From: Candidatus Poribacteria bacterium WGA-3G
GTDB lineage: Bacteria; Poribacteria; WGA-4E; WGA-3G
Length of the DNA stretch: 13,389 bases
Reading direction: 5' to 3'
Assembly: GCA_000406005.1 (NCBI GenBank)
Contig: ASZN01000058.1
Span: forward strand, 7,027-20,415
A program made the position numbers and the translations under genes. This document shows positions 1 through 6,648 of this stretch, one piece after another. Position 1 is the first letter of the stretch; every line of letters starts with the position of its first letter. A model generated the notes under the pieces. It saw only the letters and a program-made list of their open reading frames with translations. It did not search any database and was not told where the DNA came from.

Positions 1-206
1 GCTGCACCCACCGGGATGAAATTCGAAATATCGTTAAGGACATTTTGTACAGACTCGTGCCCTTTCCAGCCTTTCACTGTTTCATAATCCAAGGCGATAG
101 AACCATAGATAACGACAAAGAGGGATATTAGGAAAAGTGCAAAACCGGTTTTCCCTACTCTCCAAAAATCTCTCACGGTTCGCCAGAATTCTCGCAATTT
201 TATCAA
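1..206 (-). CDS. N-terminal part of a single-pass membrane protein, unidentified (runs off left edge)
   Basis: Reading leftward, a TTG at 206-204 opens a frame that stays open to the window edge, about 68 residues. The peptide begins with a basic, Trp/Arg-rich stretch (MIKLREFWRTVRDFWRVGK). One hydrophobic segment follows at about residues 21-40 (GFALFLISLFVVIYGSIAL), then a polar stretch. This fits an inside-N membrane anchor. An AAGGG lies 4 bases upstream of the TTG, a slightly short spacing. The same frame is open back to the stop codon of the upstream gene (327-329) but has no ATG, GTG or TTG there, so the TTG is the first usable start. I do not recognise the family. An N-terminal fragment of an ABC-transporter permease is possible, but the visible part cannot show it. 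Confidence 0.5.
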   Translation of the reverse strand, partial: MIKLREFWRTVRDFWRVGKTGFALFLISLFVVIYGSIALDYETVKGWKGHESVQNVLNDISNFIPVGA

Positions 207-326
207 AGTGCCCTTCGTGAAATTAAAAGTATAATACCATGTCTTGTATAGGTTGTCAACGAAAAAAATAGGTCGGATTTTACTGCGTTTAACCCAACCT
301 ACAGACTCTAATTTGCGTAATCCGGC

Positions 327-1148
327 TCACTCTTTAAATGAAGCGGTAACGCGCGGGATACTCTCCTCACAGGCGAACCGTTCAATACTGGAGGCACCCA
401 CGAAACCGACAGCATCCGTTTTCTCGTTGATAAACGCCGCCTCCGGTGCCTTTGAGATGGGACCGCCGTGCGAGAGGCAGATGACATTAGGGTTCACTGA
501 CTGCGCAGCGTCGCAAATTTCTTGGACACGCAACGCCGCATCTTCAAGTGTGAAAGCCGTTTCTGCACCGATAGTACCGCCGATTGTCGTCCCCATGTGT
601 GCGATGATAACGTCCGCACCGACCTTTGCCATGTTCTCGGATTCTTCCGGGTTGAAAACATAAACAATCGTGAAAAGATCCATCTCGTGCGCGATGCCGA
701 TGGTCTCAACCTCTTTGTAGAAACCCATCCCCGTCTCTTCGAGTGTCACACGGAAAGTACCGTCAATCACGCCGACAGTCGGAAAATTATTAACGCCATC
801 GAAACCGACATCGCGAACCTGTTTGAGAAAGTTGCGCATCCGGCGCGTCGGGTCTGTACCGTTAACCCCAGCGATAACGGGTGTCTCTTGCACAACGGGC
901 AGTACCTCACGCTCACCCATCTCCATGACAATGGCGTTTGCATCGCCGTAAGCCAAGAGTCCAGCACAAGAGCCGAATCCTGACATCCGGTAGCGACCGG
1001 AGTTGTAAATTACGATCAGGTCTGCACCGCCACGCTCAGCAAATTTCGCAGTGATACCTGTTCCGGCACCGACAGCAAGCAAATGTTTTCCTCGATCCAA
1101 CTCTGCCCTTAGTCGTCCTAAAACTTCATCTCGTCTATAATCTGGCAT
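327..1148 (-). CDS. Phosphoenolpyruvate hydrolase family TIM-barrel protein
   Basis: A 273-residue protein resembling the PEP_hydrolase TIM-barrel family, related to the C-terminal half of plant and fungal Tm-1-like proteins. Visible family stretches are VGAGTGITAKFAERGGADLI (26-45), IYNSGRYRMSGFGSCAGLL (47-65) with YGDANAIV just after, PVIAGVNGTDPTRRM (90-104), a Gly-rich AHMGTTIGGTIG (183-194) and LSHGGPI (225-231). The family is thought to act on PEP-like or related phosphorylated or carboxylated metabolites, but the real substrate is poorly established. There is no signal peptide, so it is cytoplasmic. The ATG at 1148 is chosen because AAGGA lies about 11 bases upstream and MPDYRRDEVL begins the conserved fold. 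The frame stays open to an ATG at 1277, but the extra 43 residues look unlike the family. It is the middle gene of a co-oriented minus-strand run, and its neighbours give no clear pathway. Confidence 0.85.
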   Translation of the reverse strand: MPDYRRDEVLGRLRAELDRGKHLLAVGAGTGITAKFAERGGADLIVIYNSGRYRMSGFGSCAGLLAYGDANAIVMEMGEREVLPVVQETPVIAGVNGTDPTRRMRNFLKQVRDVGFDGVNNFPTVGVIDGTFRVTLEETGMGFYKEVETIGIAHEMDLFTIVYVFNPEESENMAKVGADVIIAHMGTTIGGTIGAETAFTLEDAALRVQEICDAAQSVNPNVICLSHGGPISKAPEAAFINEKTDAVGFVGASSIERFACEESIPRVTASFKE

Positions 1149-1377
1149 ATTTTTAATTTTCCTTGCGGTTAAATAACACGGTTTGGGGTTTGACATGCCT
1201 TTCTTGAATCCGCTCTCCATTTTGCGGCGTACTTGAAGAAACACCCCAGCAAAAACCCCATAAGCGATCTGCTTCATTACGAGCTGCGTTTCTGATGCTA
1301 TGAAGAGCGGACTGATTTAGTCAGAAATCTCTTACTGACAGTTTCCGAAAGCCGACGGCTGACAACCATTCTGATGG

Positions 1378-2775
1378 CTATTCATCTCTCAATTTGGCTT
1401 GTAAACGTGCCGCTGCCCCAGCATCCCCGATGTGCATCGTGTTATACGCCTGTTCAGAGGTCTTGAACGCACCGACACCTTTTTTCCCGTGCCAATCGCC
1501 CTGCGTCATGATCGGATTCGTCAATCCTGTCTCCTGTTCCCGTTGACGAATCCAACTTTTCATGCGGGTTTCGAGAACATTGACGATGTCTGGATGTGTA
1601 TCAGCAAGGTTGTTATTTTCATCGGGGTCTTGGATGAGGTTGTAGAGTTCAACAGGCGGTTTGAAATGGAAGTCGGGTTCAAGGGCGACGATGAGTTTCC
1701 ATTCAGGTGTCCGCCAACCGTGCTTACGCATCCATGTGCATTCTGTGATATAGAACTCGCTGTCGTAAGAAGCGACTTCGCCGTGGATCATCGGTGTGAG
1801 GCTCTGACCATCAAATTCAATATCGGTTTCAATATCTGCAAGTTCAAGAAGCGTCGGAACGAGGTCCTTGTGTTGGTTATAGCCTGAGACCCGTTTTCCG
1901 GCAGGCACACGACCGGGGTAGCGGATAATAAGCGGTACATGCAAGGTGACATCGTAGATTCCGTGGTGGTCGAACCAGCACTCGTGATCGTAGAGCGTTT
2001 CACCGTGGTCGCCGTTGATAACGATGATGGTCTCGTCCATCACACCGCGCGTTTCAAGCGCATTGAAAAGCGTCTGAATACATGCATCCATATAAGCGAC
2101 GGCACCGTCATATTGTGCGATGACGTAGTCCTTATCTGTGATTCCCGGTGGCATCCAAGAGGCGAAATAATCGCAAAACGGTTTGAACGCCATCACCGGT
2201 TCCATAGATTTATTGCTCGGATCGCACTCGTCGCCGTGATAGAACGTCCGTTCATACGGGGCGGGCGGTAGATACGGAGAGTGTGGATCCATGTGGCGCA
2301 GGAACAGGAAGAACGGTTTTTCGTCGCTCTGATCGATCAATCGATTCAGTTCTGGGAGGGTGGTTTTATTGAGATTTTCCGCTTTCGGGCTACGTCCGCT
2401 TTCGTCGGGCCCCCAGCCAGAGAAGTCAAGATAGGTATCAAACCCACGGGAACTTGGATTATTGCTGAATCCTACACAGGTCGTGTCGTAACCTGCATCC
2501 CGTAGGATTTCCGCCAACGTCTTGACCTCCTCGCGGAGCGGGCCTTGGTGGCGCAATGCAACGACTTGTGTGCTGAACGTATCCATCCCTGTGAGCATAG
2601 AGGCATAAGCACTCGTTGTCGGGATATGTGCGCTGTAAGTTTTCTCGAAGAGGGTTGCGCCTTCTGCAAACCGATCGATGTGAGGTGTTGTCAGTCGCTC
2701 GTATCCGTAGCAACTCATGTGTGTCGCGAGGAGCGAATCGACTCCCATCAGGACGATATTCGGTTGTTTTGCCAT
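1378..2775 (-). CDS. Sulfatase / alkaline-phosphatase-fold hydrolase with non-canonical nucleophile (Thr)
   Basis: A 465-residue protein with the sulfatase fold over its whole length. The N-terminal metal site is NIVLMGVDSL (D13), followed by SCYGYERLTTPHIDRFA (21-37). The MDPHSPYLPP motif is at 162-171. The second metal site is INGDHGE (D256, H257) with FDHHGIYD after it (H270/H271), then VPLIIRYPGR. Family sulfatases carry C/S-x-P-x-R before the LTG motif, where Cys or Ser becomes formylglycine. Aligned on LTG (61-63), this protein reads T53-T-S-A-Y, with neither Cys/Ser nor Arg. Thr nucleophiles are known in fold relatives such as NPP phosphodiesterases, LtaS and EptA, so a phosphodiesterase, phosphotransferase or changed hydrolase is as likely as a sulfatase. 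No signal peptide is visible, so it is probably cytosolic. AAGGAG lies 9 bases before the ATG. Confidence 0.88.
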   Translation of the reverse strand: MAKQPNIVLMGVDSLLATHMSCYGYERLTTPHIDRFAEGATLFEKTYSAHIPTTSAYASMLTGMDTFSTQVVALRHQGPLREEVKTLAEILRDAGYDTTCVGFSNNPSSRGFDTYLDFSGWGPDESGRSPKAENLNKTTLPELNRLIDQSDEKPFFLFLRHMDPHSPYLPPAPYERTFYHGDECDPSNKSMEPVMAFKPFCDYFASWMPPGITDKDYVIAQYDGAVAYMDACIQTLFNALETRGVMDETIIVINGDHGETLYDHECWFDHHGIYDVTLHVPLIIRYPGRVPAGKRVSGYNQHKDLVPTLLELADIETDIEFDGQSLTPMIHGEVASYDSEFYITECTWMRKHGWRTPEWKLIVALEPDFHFKPPVELYNLIQDPDENNNLADTHPDIVNVLETRMKSWIRQREQETGLTNPIMTQGDWHGKKGVGAFKTSEQAYNTMHIGDAGAAARLQAKLRDE

Positions 2776-2802
2776 ATCATAATTCTCCTTCGTTTATAAT
2801 CT

Positions 2803-2924
2803 TAAGACTTACGCATGCTGCTCTTTTGTAGCACAAACTTCATAGTTTGTGTCACTAAAACCCTGTGTTTTCCGAAAATTCTCATCTAACAGAACGGGCT
2901 GCAGTCAAAATTGCGTAAGTCCTA
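2803..2924. mobile_element. MITE-like 122-bp inverted-repeat element, copy 1
   Basis: Its ends form a 13-bp terminal inverted repeat: TAAGACTTACGCA on the left and the complement of TAGGACTTACGCA on the right, with one mismatch. The direct repeat AATCT lies immediately outside both ends (2798-2802 and 2925-2929), as expected for a target-site duplication. There is no ORF inside, so it is non-autonomous. The interior holds a perfect 8-bp stem (CACAAACT 2832-2839 with AGTTTGTG 2844-2851, loop TCAT). It lies between the sulfatase-like gene and the dioxygenase gene and differs from the copy at 3832-3953 at four positions. I do not assign the parent IS family. Confidence 0.85.
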
Positions 2925-2964
2925 AATCTACCATTTTTTCGAGTAACCATGTTGTAGTGCTCGC

Positions 2965-3774
2965 CTATTGTGTCTCCCAATCCTTGTGCCAGACAAGTGT
3001 ATTTTGGGTATTATTATCAAGCACATCACCAATTTCGAGTGCGTTGAAATAGTCTTCCGGTAGGATGTTCCGTTTCCCGTTGAAGGTGCATCCATCAGGC
3101 ATGAAACCGCATGTCATTGCGCGACGGTGTGAAAACGTCATATTTGCACCTGCACCGTGTGCAGCTAATCCGTTATGCCATACCATAGAACCTGCGGGAC
3201 AGGGTGCGGATTGCGGTTCAAGTTCTTTCCATTCGGGATAAACATCAAACAACGCCCCTATATTTTCGCCGATACCGACGTTATCAAAGCGAGCAGTTTT
3301 ATGCGTGCCGGGTAGATACCACATACAACCGTTCGCGAGGGTCGCATCGTCCAACGCGACCCAAAACGAAACCGCGTGCCGTGAGTCAAATGACCAATAA
3401 GGGACATCGAGGTGCCATGCCGTCGGGTTCCCAGACGGCGGCTTAATCAGTGCCTGGTCGTGCCAGATACGCATCCCGTCAACACCGGCAAGCAGTGTCG
3501 CCATCTTCCCGATTTTCGGGTCGTGTACCAGCTTCCGCATACCTGTGTGCGAATCCGCTAAGCGTAAGCATTGCGTAAAGACCCGCGCGTAAAAATTAGA
3601 CGGATCCAACTGGTTCGTCATCTGTTCAACGGAGGTACCGAGCCGTTCCTCAACAGATTCGTCCGTGCAACGTCGCCATTCTTCTAATTCGTCGGCATCC
3701 AGAAAGTTCTCAATGACCAGAAATCCGTTTTCCTGATAATCGTTAATTTGTGATTCGGTGAGTTCGTGCTGCAA
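2965..3774 (-). CDS. Phytanoyl-CoA dioxygenase (PhyH) family Fe(II)/2-oxoglutarate oxygenase
   Basis: A 269-residue protein of the PhyH family: cytosolic, non-haem iron, 2-oxoglutarate-dependent oxygenases that hydroxylate varied substrates. Iron ligands fit H121-x-D123 in AWHLDVPYW and H206 in AAHGAGAN. R217 or R218 in SHRRAM is placed to bind the 2-oxoglutarate carboxylate. The N-terminus (LTESQINDYQENGFLVIENF) and the MWYLPGTHK stretch (151-159) are typical of the family. The substrate cannot be read from the sequence, and bacterial members are often not acyl-CoA enzymes. The start is TTG at 3774 with AAAGGAG 8 bases upstream. The next in-frame ATG is at residue 52, too far inside. The gene sits between two MITE-like copies in the same orientation. 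Confidence 0.92.
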   Translation of the reverse strand: MQHELTESQINDYQENGFLVIENFLDADELEEWRRCTDESVEERLGTSVEQMTNQLDPSNFYARVFTQCLRLADSHTGMRKLVHDPKIGKMATLLAGVDGMRIWHDQALIKPPSGNPTAWHLDVPYWSFDSRHAVSFWVALDDATLANGCMWYLPGTHKTARFDNVGIGENIGALFDVYPEWKELEPQSAPCPAGSMVWHNGLAAHGAGANMTFSHRRAMTCGFMPDGCTFNGKRNILPEDYFNALEIGDVLDNNTQNTLVWHKDWETQ

Positions 3775-3831
3775 TTCCGCGTCTCCTTTGCGTACTTCGT
3801 ATCAATAGTTGCGCAAACATACTTTTACAGA

Positions 3832-3953
3832 CAGGACTTACGCATGCTGCTCTTTTGTAGCACAAACTTCATAGTTTGTGCCACTAAAACGCTGTGTTTT
3901 CCGAAAATTCTCATCTAACAGAACGGGCTGCAGTCAAAATTGCGTAAGTCCTA
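3832..3953. mobile_element. MITE-like 122-bp inverted-repeat element, copy 2
   Basis: The terminal inverted repeat AGGACTTACGCA is perfect over 12 bp (3833-3844 against 3941-3952). The direct repeat ACAGA lies just outside (3827-3831 and 3954-3958). The interior matches copy 1 (2803-2924) except at four of 122 positions, including the same 8-bp internal stem. There is no coding capacity. It lies 57 bp upstream of the dioxygenase start, in the same orientation as copy 1. Different direct repeats flank the two copies, so they are separate insertions. Confidence 0.87.
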
Positions 3954-3958
3954 ACAGA

Positions 3959-4303
3959 TACAGAATTGTATCATACAAATAAGAAATAGACAAAAGAAAA
4001 ATAGAGGCTGACGGGTACATGCCAAATTCAAGCGTCAGTCAATTGTCCGTTTTTGGTGTTGTTCTTTTCTCAGGTGATAATACTTAATATATACTACTTA
4101 AAATATGAATACAATTAAAGAAATTTACCGAAATTTTCGCAGCCTATCGCAGCCTGTCGCAGCATTTCACAAGAAGTTAAAACCGTGAACACAGAATACG
4201 ATATGTATCAAGCAGAAAGTTTTCGCACCAGATCGTAAAAAAAAGGGGGCCAACCCAATAATTTCTTAAAATTGAATAACCCTGTGCCAAATTCGTTTAA
4301 TGC
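3959..4303. other. AT-rich intergenic stretch with no gene
   Basis: No convincing ORF is present. From left to right it holds an interrupted inverted repeat (CTGACG near 4009-4014 with CGTCAG near 4034-4039) followed by a short T-tract, and a similar AT-rich motif repeated around 4080-4106 (ACTTAATAT, ACTTAAAATAT). The 10-bp iteration at 4137-4166 and a homopolymer run (A8G5) near 4240 follow. It separates the minus-strand metabolic genes from the plus-strand regulatory genes. Confidence 0.6.
4137..4166 (+). repeat. Three tandem 10-bp units (TCGCAGCCTA-like)
   Basis: The units are TCGCAGCCTA, TCGCAGCCTG and TCGCAGCATT. The first two differ at one base, and the third shares TCGCAGC and then diverges. 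The 10-bp period would place the same bases on one DNA face. They lie about 140 bp upstream of the -35 box of the SufR-like gene. They could be chance or a protein-binding iteration; no function is shown. Confidence 0.6.
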
Positions 4304-4335
4304 TTGAATTGTGATATGCATTTATGGTATAATGC
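4304..4335 (+). promoter_or_regulatory. Predicted sigma-70-type promoter of the SufR-like gene with a dyad over the -10 box
   Basis: The -35-like TTGAAT (4304-4309) is separated by 18 bases from a perfect TATAAT (4328-4333). TGG precedes the TATAAT, an extended -10 (TGnTATAAT). A dyad GCATT (4318-4322) / AATGC (4331-4335) with 8-base spacing overlaps the -10 box, where a repressor would block polymerase. Transcription would start near 4340, about 60 bases before the GTG start at 4402. Confidence 0.6.
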
Positions 4336-4401
4336 TTTGTAAGGTTGTATAAAGTAGAAAAAATATAAAACTGTGATGTTAATCCAATATGAGGTAGCCA
4401 C

Positions 4402-5034
4402 GTGAATTGTGAAATGAGCGAAACCCGAATGCGAATCCTGCAGTTGCTGAAGATGCGTGCGGGCATGACTGTCGGTCAACTGACAGATGCGTTGCATATC
4501 AGCCAGATGGGCGTACGACAACACCTCGCAATACTTGAATCAGAGGGTTTGGTTGAACACTACCAAGAAAAGCAGGGACGGGGTCGCCCGCCGTATGTGT
4601 ATCGATTAACGGATGAAGCAAACAGCCTCTTCCCGACGACCTACGCCAACTTTGCTGTCGGATTGATGAATGAGGTAGCGAAATTTAACGGTCCCGGTTT
4701 CATCAATAAAGTGTTCCGTGAACGTATGAAATCGCAGCTGAAAGCGTATCAACTCCGGCTTAAAGGTAAAATGTTACCTGAACGCGTCAAGGAACTTGCC
4801 TGTATCCGTGATGAAGAGGGGTACATGGCGCGTTTTCATGAGGAAGAAGACGGCTACGTTTTAATCGAGCATAACTGCCCTATTGCCGTAATTGCACAAG
4901 AATACCCGCACGTATGTGAGATTGAATTGGCACTCTTCCGCCAATCTTTGGACGCGAAGATTGTTCGCGAAGAACATCTGATGCAGGGAAGCCACAGATG
5001 CTGCTATCGGATTCCGAAGAACTCTGAAGAGTAG
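4402..5034 (+). CDS. SufR-like winged-helix transcriptional regulator with C-terminal cysteine cluster
   Basis: A 210-residue regulator. Residues 6-50 form a winged-helix HTH (ETRMRILQLLKMRAGMTVGQ, then HISQMGVRQHLAILESEGL), with a wing ending in QGRGRPPYVYRLT (58-70). SufR and its relatives sense Fe-S cluster or iron status through C-terminal cysteines. Here C159 (HNCPIA) and C172 (HVCEIE) are spaced CX12C, and C200-C201 (HRCCYR) end the domain. The family's additional cysteine expected near residue 186 is Lys here. An Fe-S-sensing repressor is therefore likely, but cluster binding is inferred. The GTG start at 4402 has GAGG 7 bases upstream; an ATG at 4414 is the alternative. A strong promoter with a dyad over its -10 precedes it, suggesting autoregulation. 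A ferredoxin gene follows 45 bases downstream, probably in the same operon. Confidence 0.85.
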   Translation: MNCEMSETRMRILQLLKMRAGMTVGQLTDALHISQMGVRQHLAILESEGLVEHYQEKQGRGRPPYVYRLTDEANSLFPTTYANFAVGLMNEVAKFNGPGFINKVFRERMKSQLKAYQLRLKGKMLPERVKELACIRDEEGYMARFHEEEDGYVLIEHNCPIAVIAQEYPHVCEIELALFRQSLDAKIVREEHLMQGSHRCCYRIPKNSEE

Positions 5035-5079
5035 CCCGAATGCCAGCACTATCCACGATTTTCGAGGACAAATCATAGC

Positions 5080-5670
5080 ATGGCTCGTGAAACAGGGAGA
5101 CGCGGTTTTTTCAAGGAAGCACTCAACCAAATCATGCAACCGGTCGCTGAACTTCTTGACAGCCAGATGCATGAACATTTGTCGGTTGAAGAACCGGACA
5201 GAGGTTATATTTTACGTCCACCCGGCGCATTGCCTGAAGCAGAATTCTTGGAGACGTGTCATCGGTGTGGTAACTGTATCAAAAACTGTCCGGCAAACGC
5301 TATTCTTCCGTTGCTGAACGTTCAATCTGCTATCGCCAACACACCGTATATTGATCCTGACGAGCAACCGTGTGTTATCTGCGATTCATTGGCGTGTATG
5401 TATGTTTGTCCGAGTGGCGCATTAAAACCGGTCTACGCCGAAGATATTCGGATCGGCCTGGCAGTGTTCAATGGTGAGACGTGCCTTCGGACGAAAGAAG
5501 TGGCTTGCACGTATTGTATTGACACCTGTCCGATTGGAGAGGATGCGATTCAACTCACAACAAAAGGTGTTGTGGAGGTACTGGAGTCCGGTTGCACGGG
5601 GTGCGGCGTATGTCAGTATGCGTGCCCAACATCTCCGAAATCGATAATCGTTGAACCACGCATAACATAA
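5080..5670 (+). CDS. NapG/MauM-like polyferredoxin (four predicted [4Fe-4S] clusters)
   Basis: A 196-residue iron-sulfur electron carrier with exactly 16 cysteines in four groups: C60/63/66/70 (CHRCGNCIKNCP), C98/101/106/110, C135/143/146/150 (ending CTYCIDTCP) and C172/175/178/182 (CTGCGVCQYACP). This spacing is typical of the NapG/MauM ferredoxin family, which passes electrons to partner oxidoreductases. No partner enzyme lies in the window. The N-terminus reads GRRGFFKEAL, like a twin-arginine export motif, but what follows (NQIMQPVAELLDSQ) is not a proper hydrophobic region, so export is doubtful. GAGGA lies about 11 bases before the ATG. It follows the SufR-like regulator by 45 bases and precedes the DUF4381-like gene by 34, so the three genes probably form one transcript. 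Confidence 0.88.
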   Translation: MARETGRRGFFKEALNQIMQPVAELLDSQMHEHLSVEEPDRGYILRPPGALPEAEFLETCHRCGNCIKNCPANAILPLLNVQSAIANTPYIDPDEQPCVICDSLACMYVCPSGALKPVYAEDIRIGLAVFNGETCLRTKEVACTYCIDTCPIGEDAIQLTTKGVVEVLESGCTGCGVCQYACPTSPKSIIVEPRIT

Positions 5671-5704
5671 GGGACACTCGGAAATTTTTTAGATATAGGG
5701 TTGT

Positions 5705-6283
5705 ATGGCGCACCATTTCGCAGGAAATATGTCTGTACTTACACAAGTTTTTATGCAAGGCGCGGTAAACGGACAAGGCTTACGCGATATCAAACCGCCA
5801 CTGGAGGTGTCCGAGAGTCTACTCCCTCATATTATCGGTGCTGTGGTAATACTCGGACTTATAGCTGCGTCAGTATGGTTCTATCTCCAAAAACGGTATC
5901 AAACCTTAGCAGTATCTGAAGATGAAATGATAGATGTTCCGCTGCCGCATGAGGTGGCATACGAACGATTGGAAGCGATTGAGACATCGGACCTGCTTGC
6001 GCGTGGCGATATGGAGATGTATCATACCCAAGTCGCACACGCCCTCCGAGAATATATCGGTGCACGATATCGGATTCCTGCGTTAGAATTAACAACGACA
6101 GCACTCCTTCAAGCGATGCTGCGTGCTGAGATAGGTGACGAGTCTATCGATCGGGTTCAGCAAGTACTCGCCAATTGCGATATGGTGAAATTTACGACCT
6201 ATCAGCCACGAGTTTCAGAAGCATCCGCGCGTATTGATGACGCACGCAGGATTGTCGATGCAACGAAGGTTCCGGTTTCCTAA
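5705..6283 (+). CDS. DUF4381-like Bat-locus membrane protein
   Basis: A 192-residue protein with GLRDIKPPLEV (25-35), one membrane segment at about 41-61 (PHIIGAVVILGLIAASVWFY) and a cytoplasmic helical domain. In that domain YERLEAIETSDLLARGDMEM, LREYIGARYRIPALELTT (114-131) and the CDMVKFTTYQP region (158-168) resemble DUF4381 and the C-terminal part of BatD-type proteins. These accompany MoxR/DUF58/BatA genes and are thought to act in envelope integrity or assembly of membrane complexes; their molecular role is not settled. The first ATG (5705) has AGGG 4 bases upstream. ATG 5729, behind AGGA, is also possible and would remove 8 residues. The expected partners DUF58 and BatA occur at 9970 and 11079, separated from it by the partner-switching genes. 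Confidence 0.68.
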   Translation: MAHHFAGNMSVLTQVFMQGAVNGQGLRDIKPPLEVSESLLPHIIGAVVILGLIAASVWFYLQKRYQTLAVSEDEMIDVPLPHEVAYERLEAIETSDLLARGDMEMYHTQVAHALREYIGARYRIPALELTTTALLQAMLRAEIGDESIDRVQQVLANCDMVKFTTYQPRVSEASARIDDARRIVDATKVPVS

Positions 6284-6319
6284 ATACCGATGCGTAGAAA
6301 AAAATCAGGTAAAAGTATA

Positions 6320-6445
6320 TAGGGCTTACGCAGGTTGCTCTTTTGTAGCATAGGAAACCGTTAGCCTGTGCCCTGAGAACGTCTCTGTTTTTTGAGAGTT
6401 TACCAGTTAACGGAGCGTCACATCGTCAAAATTGCGTAAGTCCTG
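6320..6445. mobile_element. MITE-like inverted-repeat element, diverged copy 3 (126 bp)
   Basis: The ends (TAGGGCTTACGCA left; complement of CAGGACTTACGCA right) match the terminal repeats of the elements at 2803 and 3832. The TTGCTCTTTTGTAGCA block near the left end and GTCAAAATTGCGTAAGTCCT at the right end are shared. The interior otherwise differs strongly. AGTATA flanks both sides (6314-6319 and 6446-6451), a 6-bp candidate target duplication against 5 bp in the other copies. There is no ORF. It lies between the DUF4381-like gene and the promoter of the kinase gene. Confidence 0.75.
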
Positions 6446-6494
6446 AGTATAGAAAGTTGTTTTGGAATGCGAACATCATAAATTAATTAAAATG

Positions 6495-6523
6495 TTGACA
6501 CAATTTGAAATATAGTATATTTT
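6495..6523 (+). promoter_or_regulatory. Predicted sigma-70-type promoter for the rsbW-like gene
   Basis: A perfect TTGACA (6495-6500) is followed by TATTTT at 17-base spacing (6518-6523), overlapping TATATT at 15-base spacing (6516-6521). The surroundings are AT-rich. Transcription from here would give a leader of roughly 120 bases before the GTG start at 6649. The promoter begins 50 bases after the end of MITE-like copy 3. Confidence 0.5.
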
Positions 6524-6633
6524 AAAGTCAGGTCTTTGTAACCGTGCATCTGCGAAAAATATAAGTTGAAACGAAGATTTTGATGAAGTTAGAACGGATT
6601 TATAGGTTTTCTATGTAAAACATGAGCGATAGC

Positions 6634-6641
6634 AAGGAGGG
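6634..6641 (+). promoter_or_regulatory. Strong ribosome binding site that fixes the GTG start at 6649
   Basis: AAGGAGGG lies 7 bases upstream of GTG 6649. The in-frame ATG at 6622 would place this site inside the coding region and has no Shine-Dalgarno sequence of its own. Confidence 0.75.
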
Positions 6642-6648
6642 AAAAAAC

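Noticed and set aside
244..663. Plus-strand open frame of 139 codons
   Set aside because: It lies antisense to the PEP-hydrolase-family gene, shows no domain and has no ribosome binding site.
522..983. Plus-strand open frame of 153 codons
   Set aside because: Antisense shadow of the TIM-barrel gene; the composition is rich in Cys, His and Arg without any family motif.
1149..1277. 43-residue N-terminal extension of the PEP-hydrolase-family protein
   Set aside because: The fold begins at MPDYRRDE, AAGGA precedes ATG 1148, and the extension has no similarity to the family's start.
2803..3953. Composite transposon carrying the phyH-like gene
   Set aside because: The outer flanks (AATCT and ACAGA) do not match, and each copy has its own direct repeat, so two independent insertions explain it better.
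4009..4055. Rho-independent terminator
   Set aside because: The arms CTGACG/CGTCAG are only 6 bp with a loop of about 19 bases, and the T-tract is 10 or more bases away.
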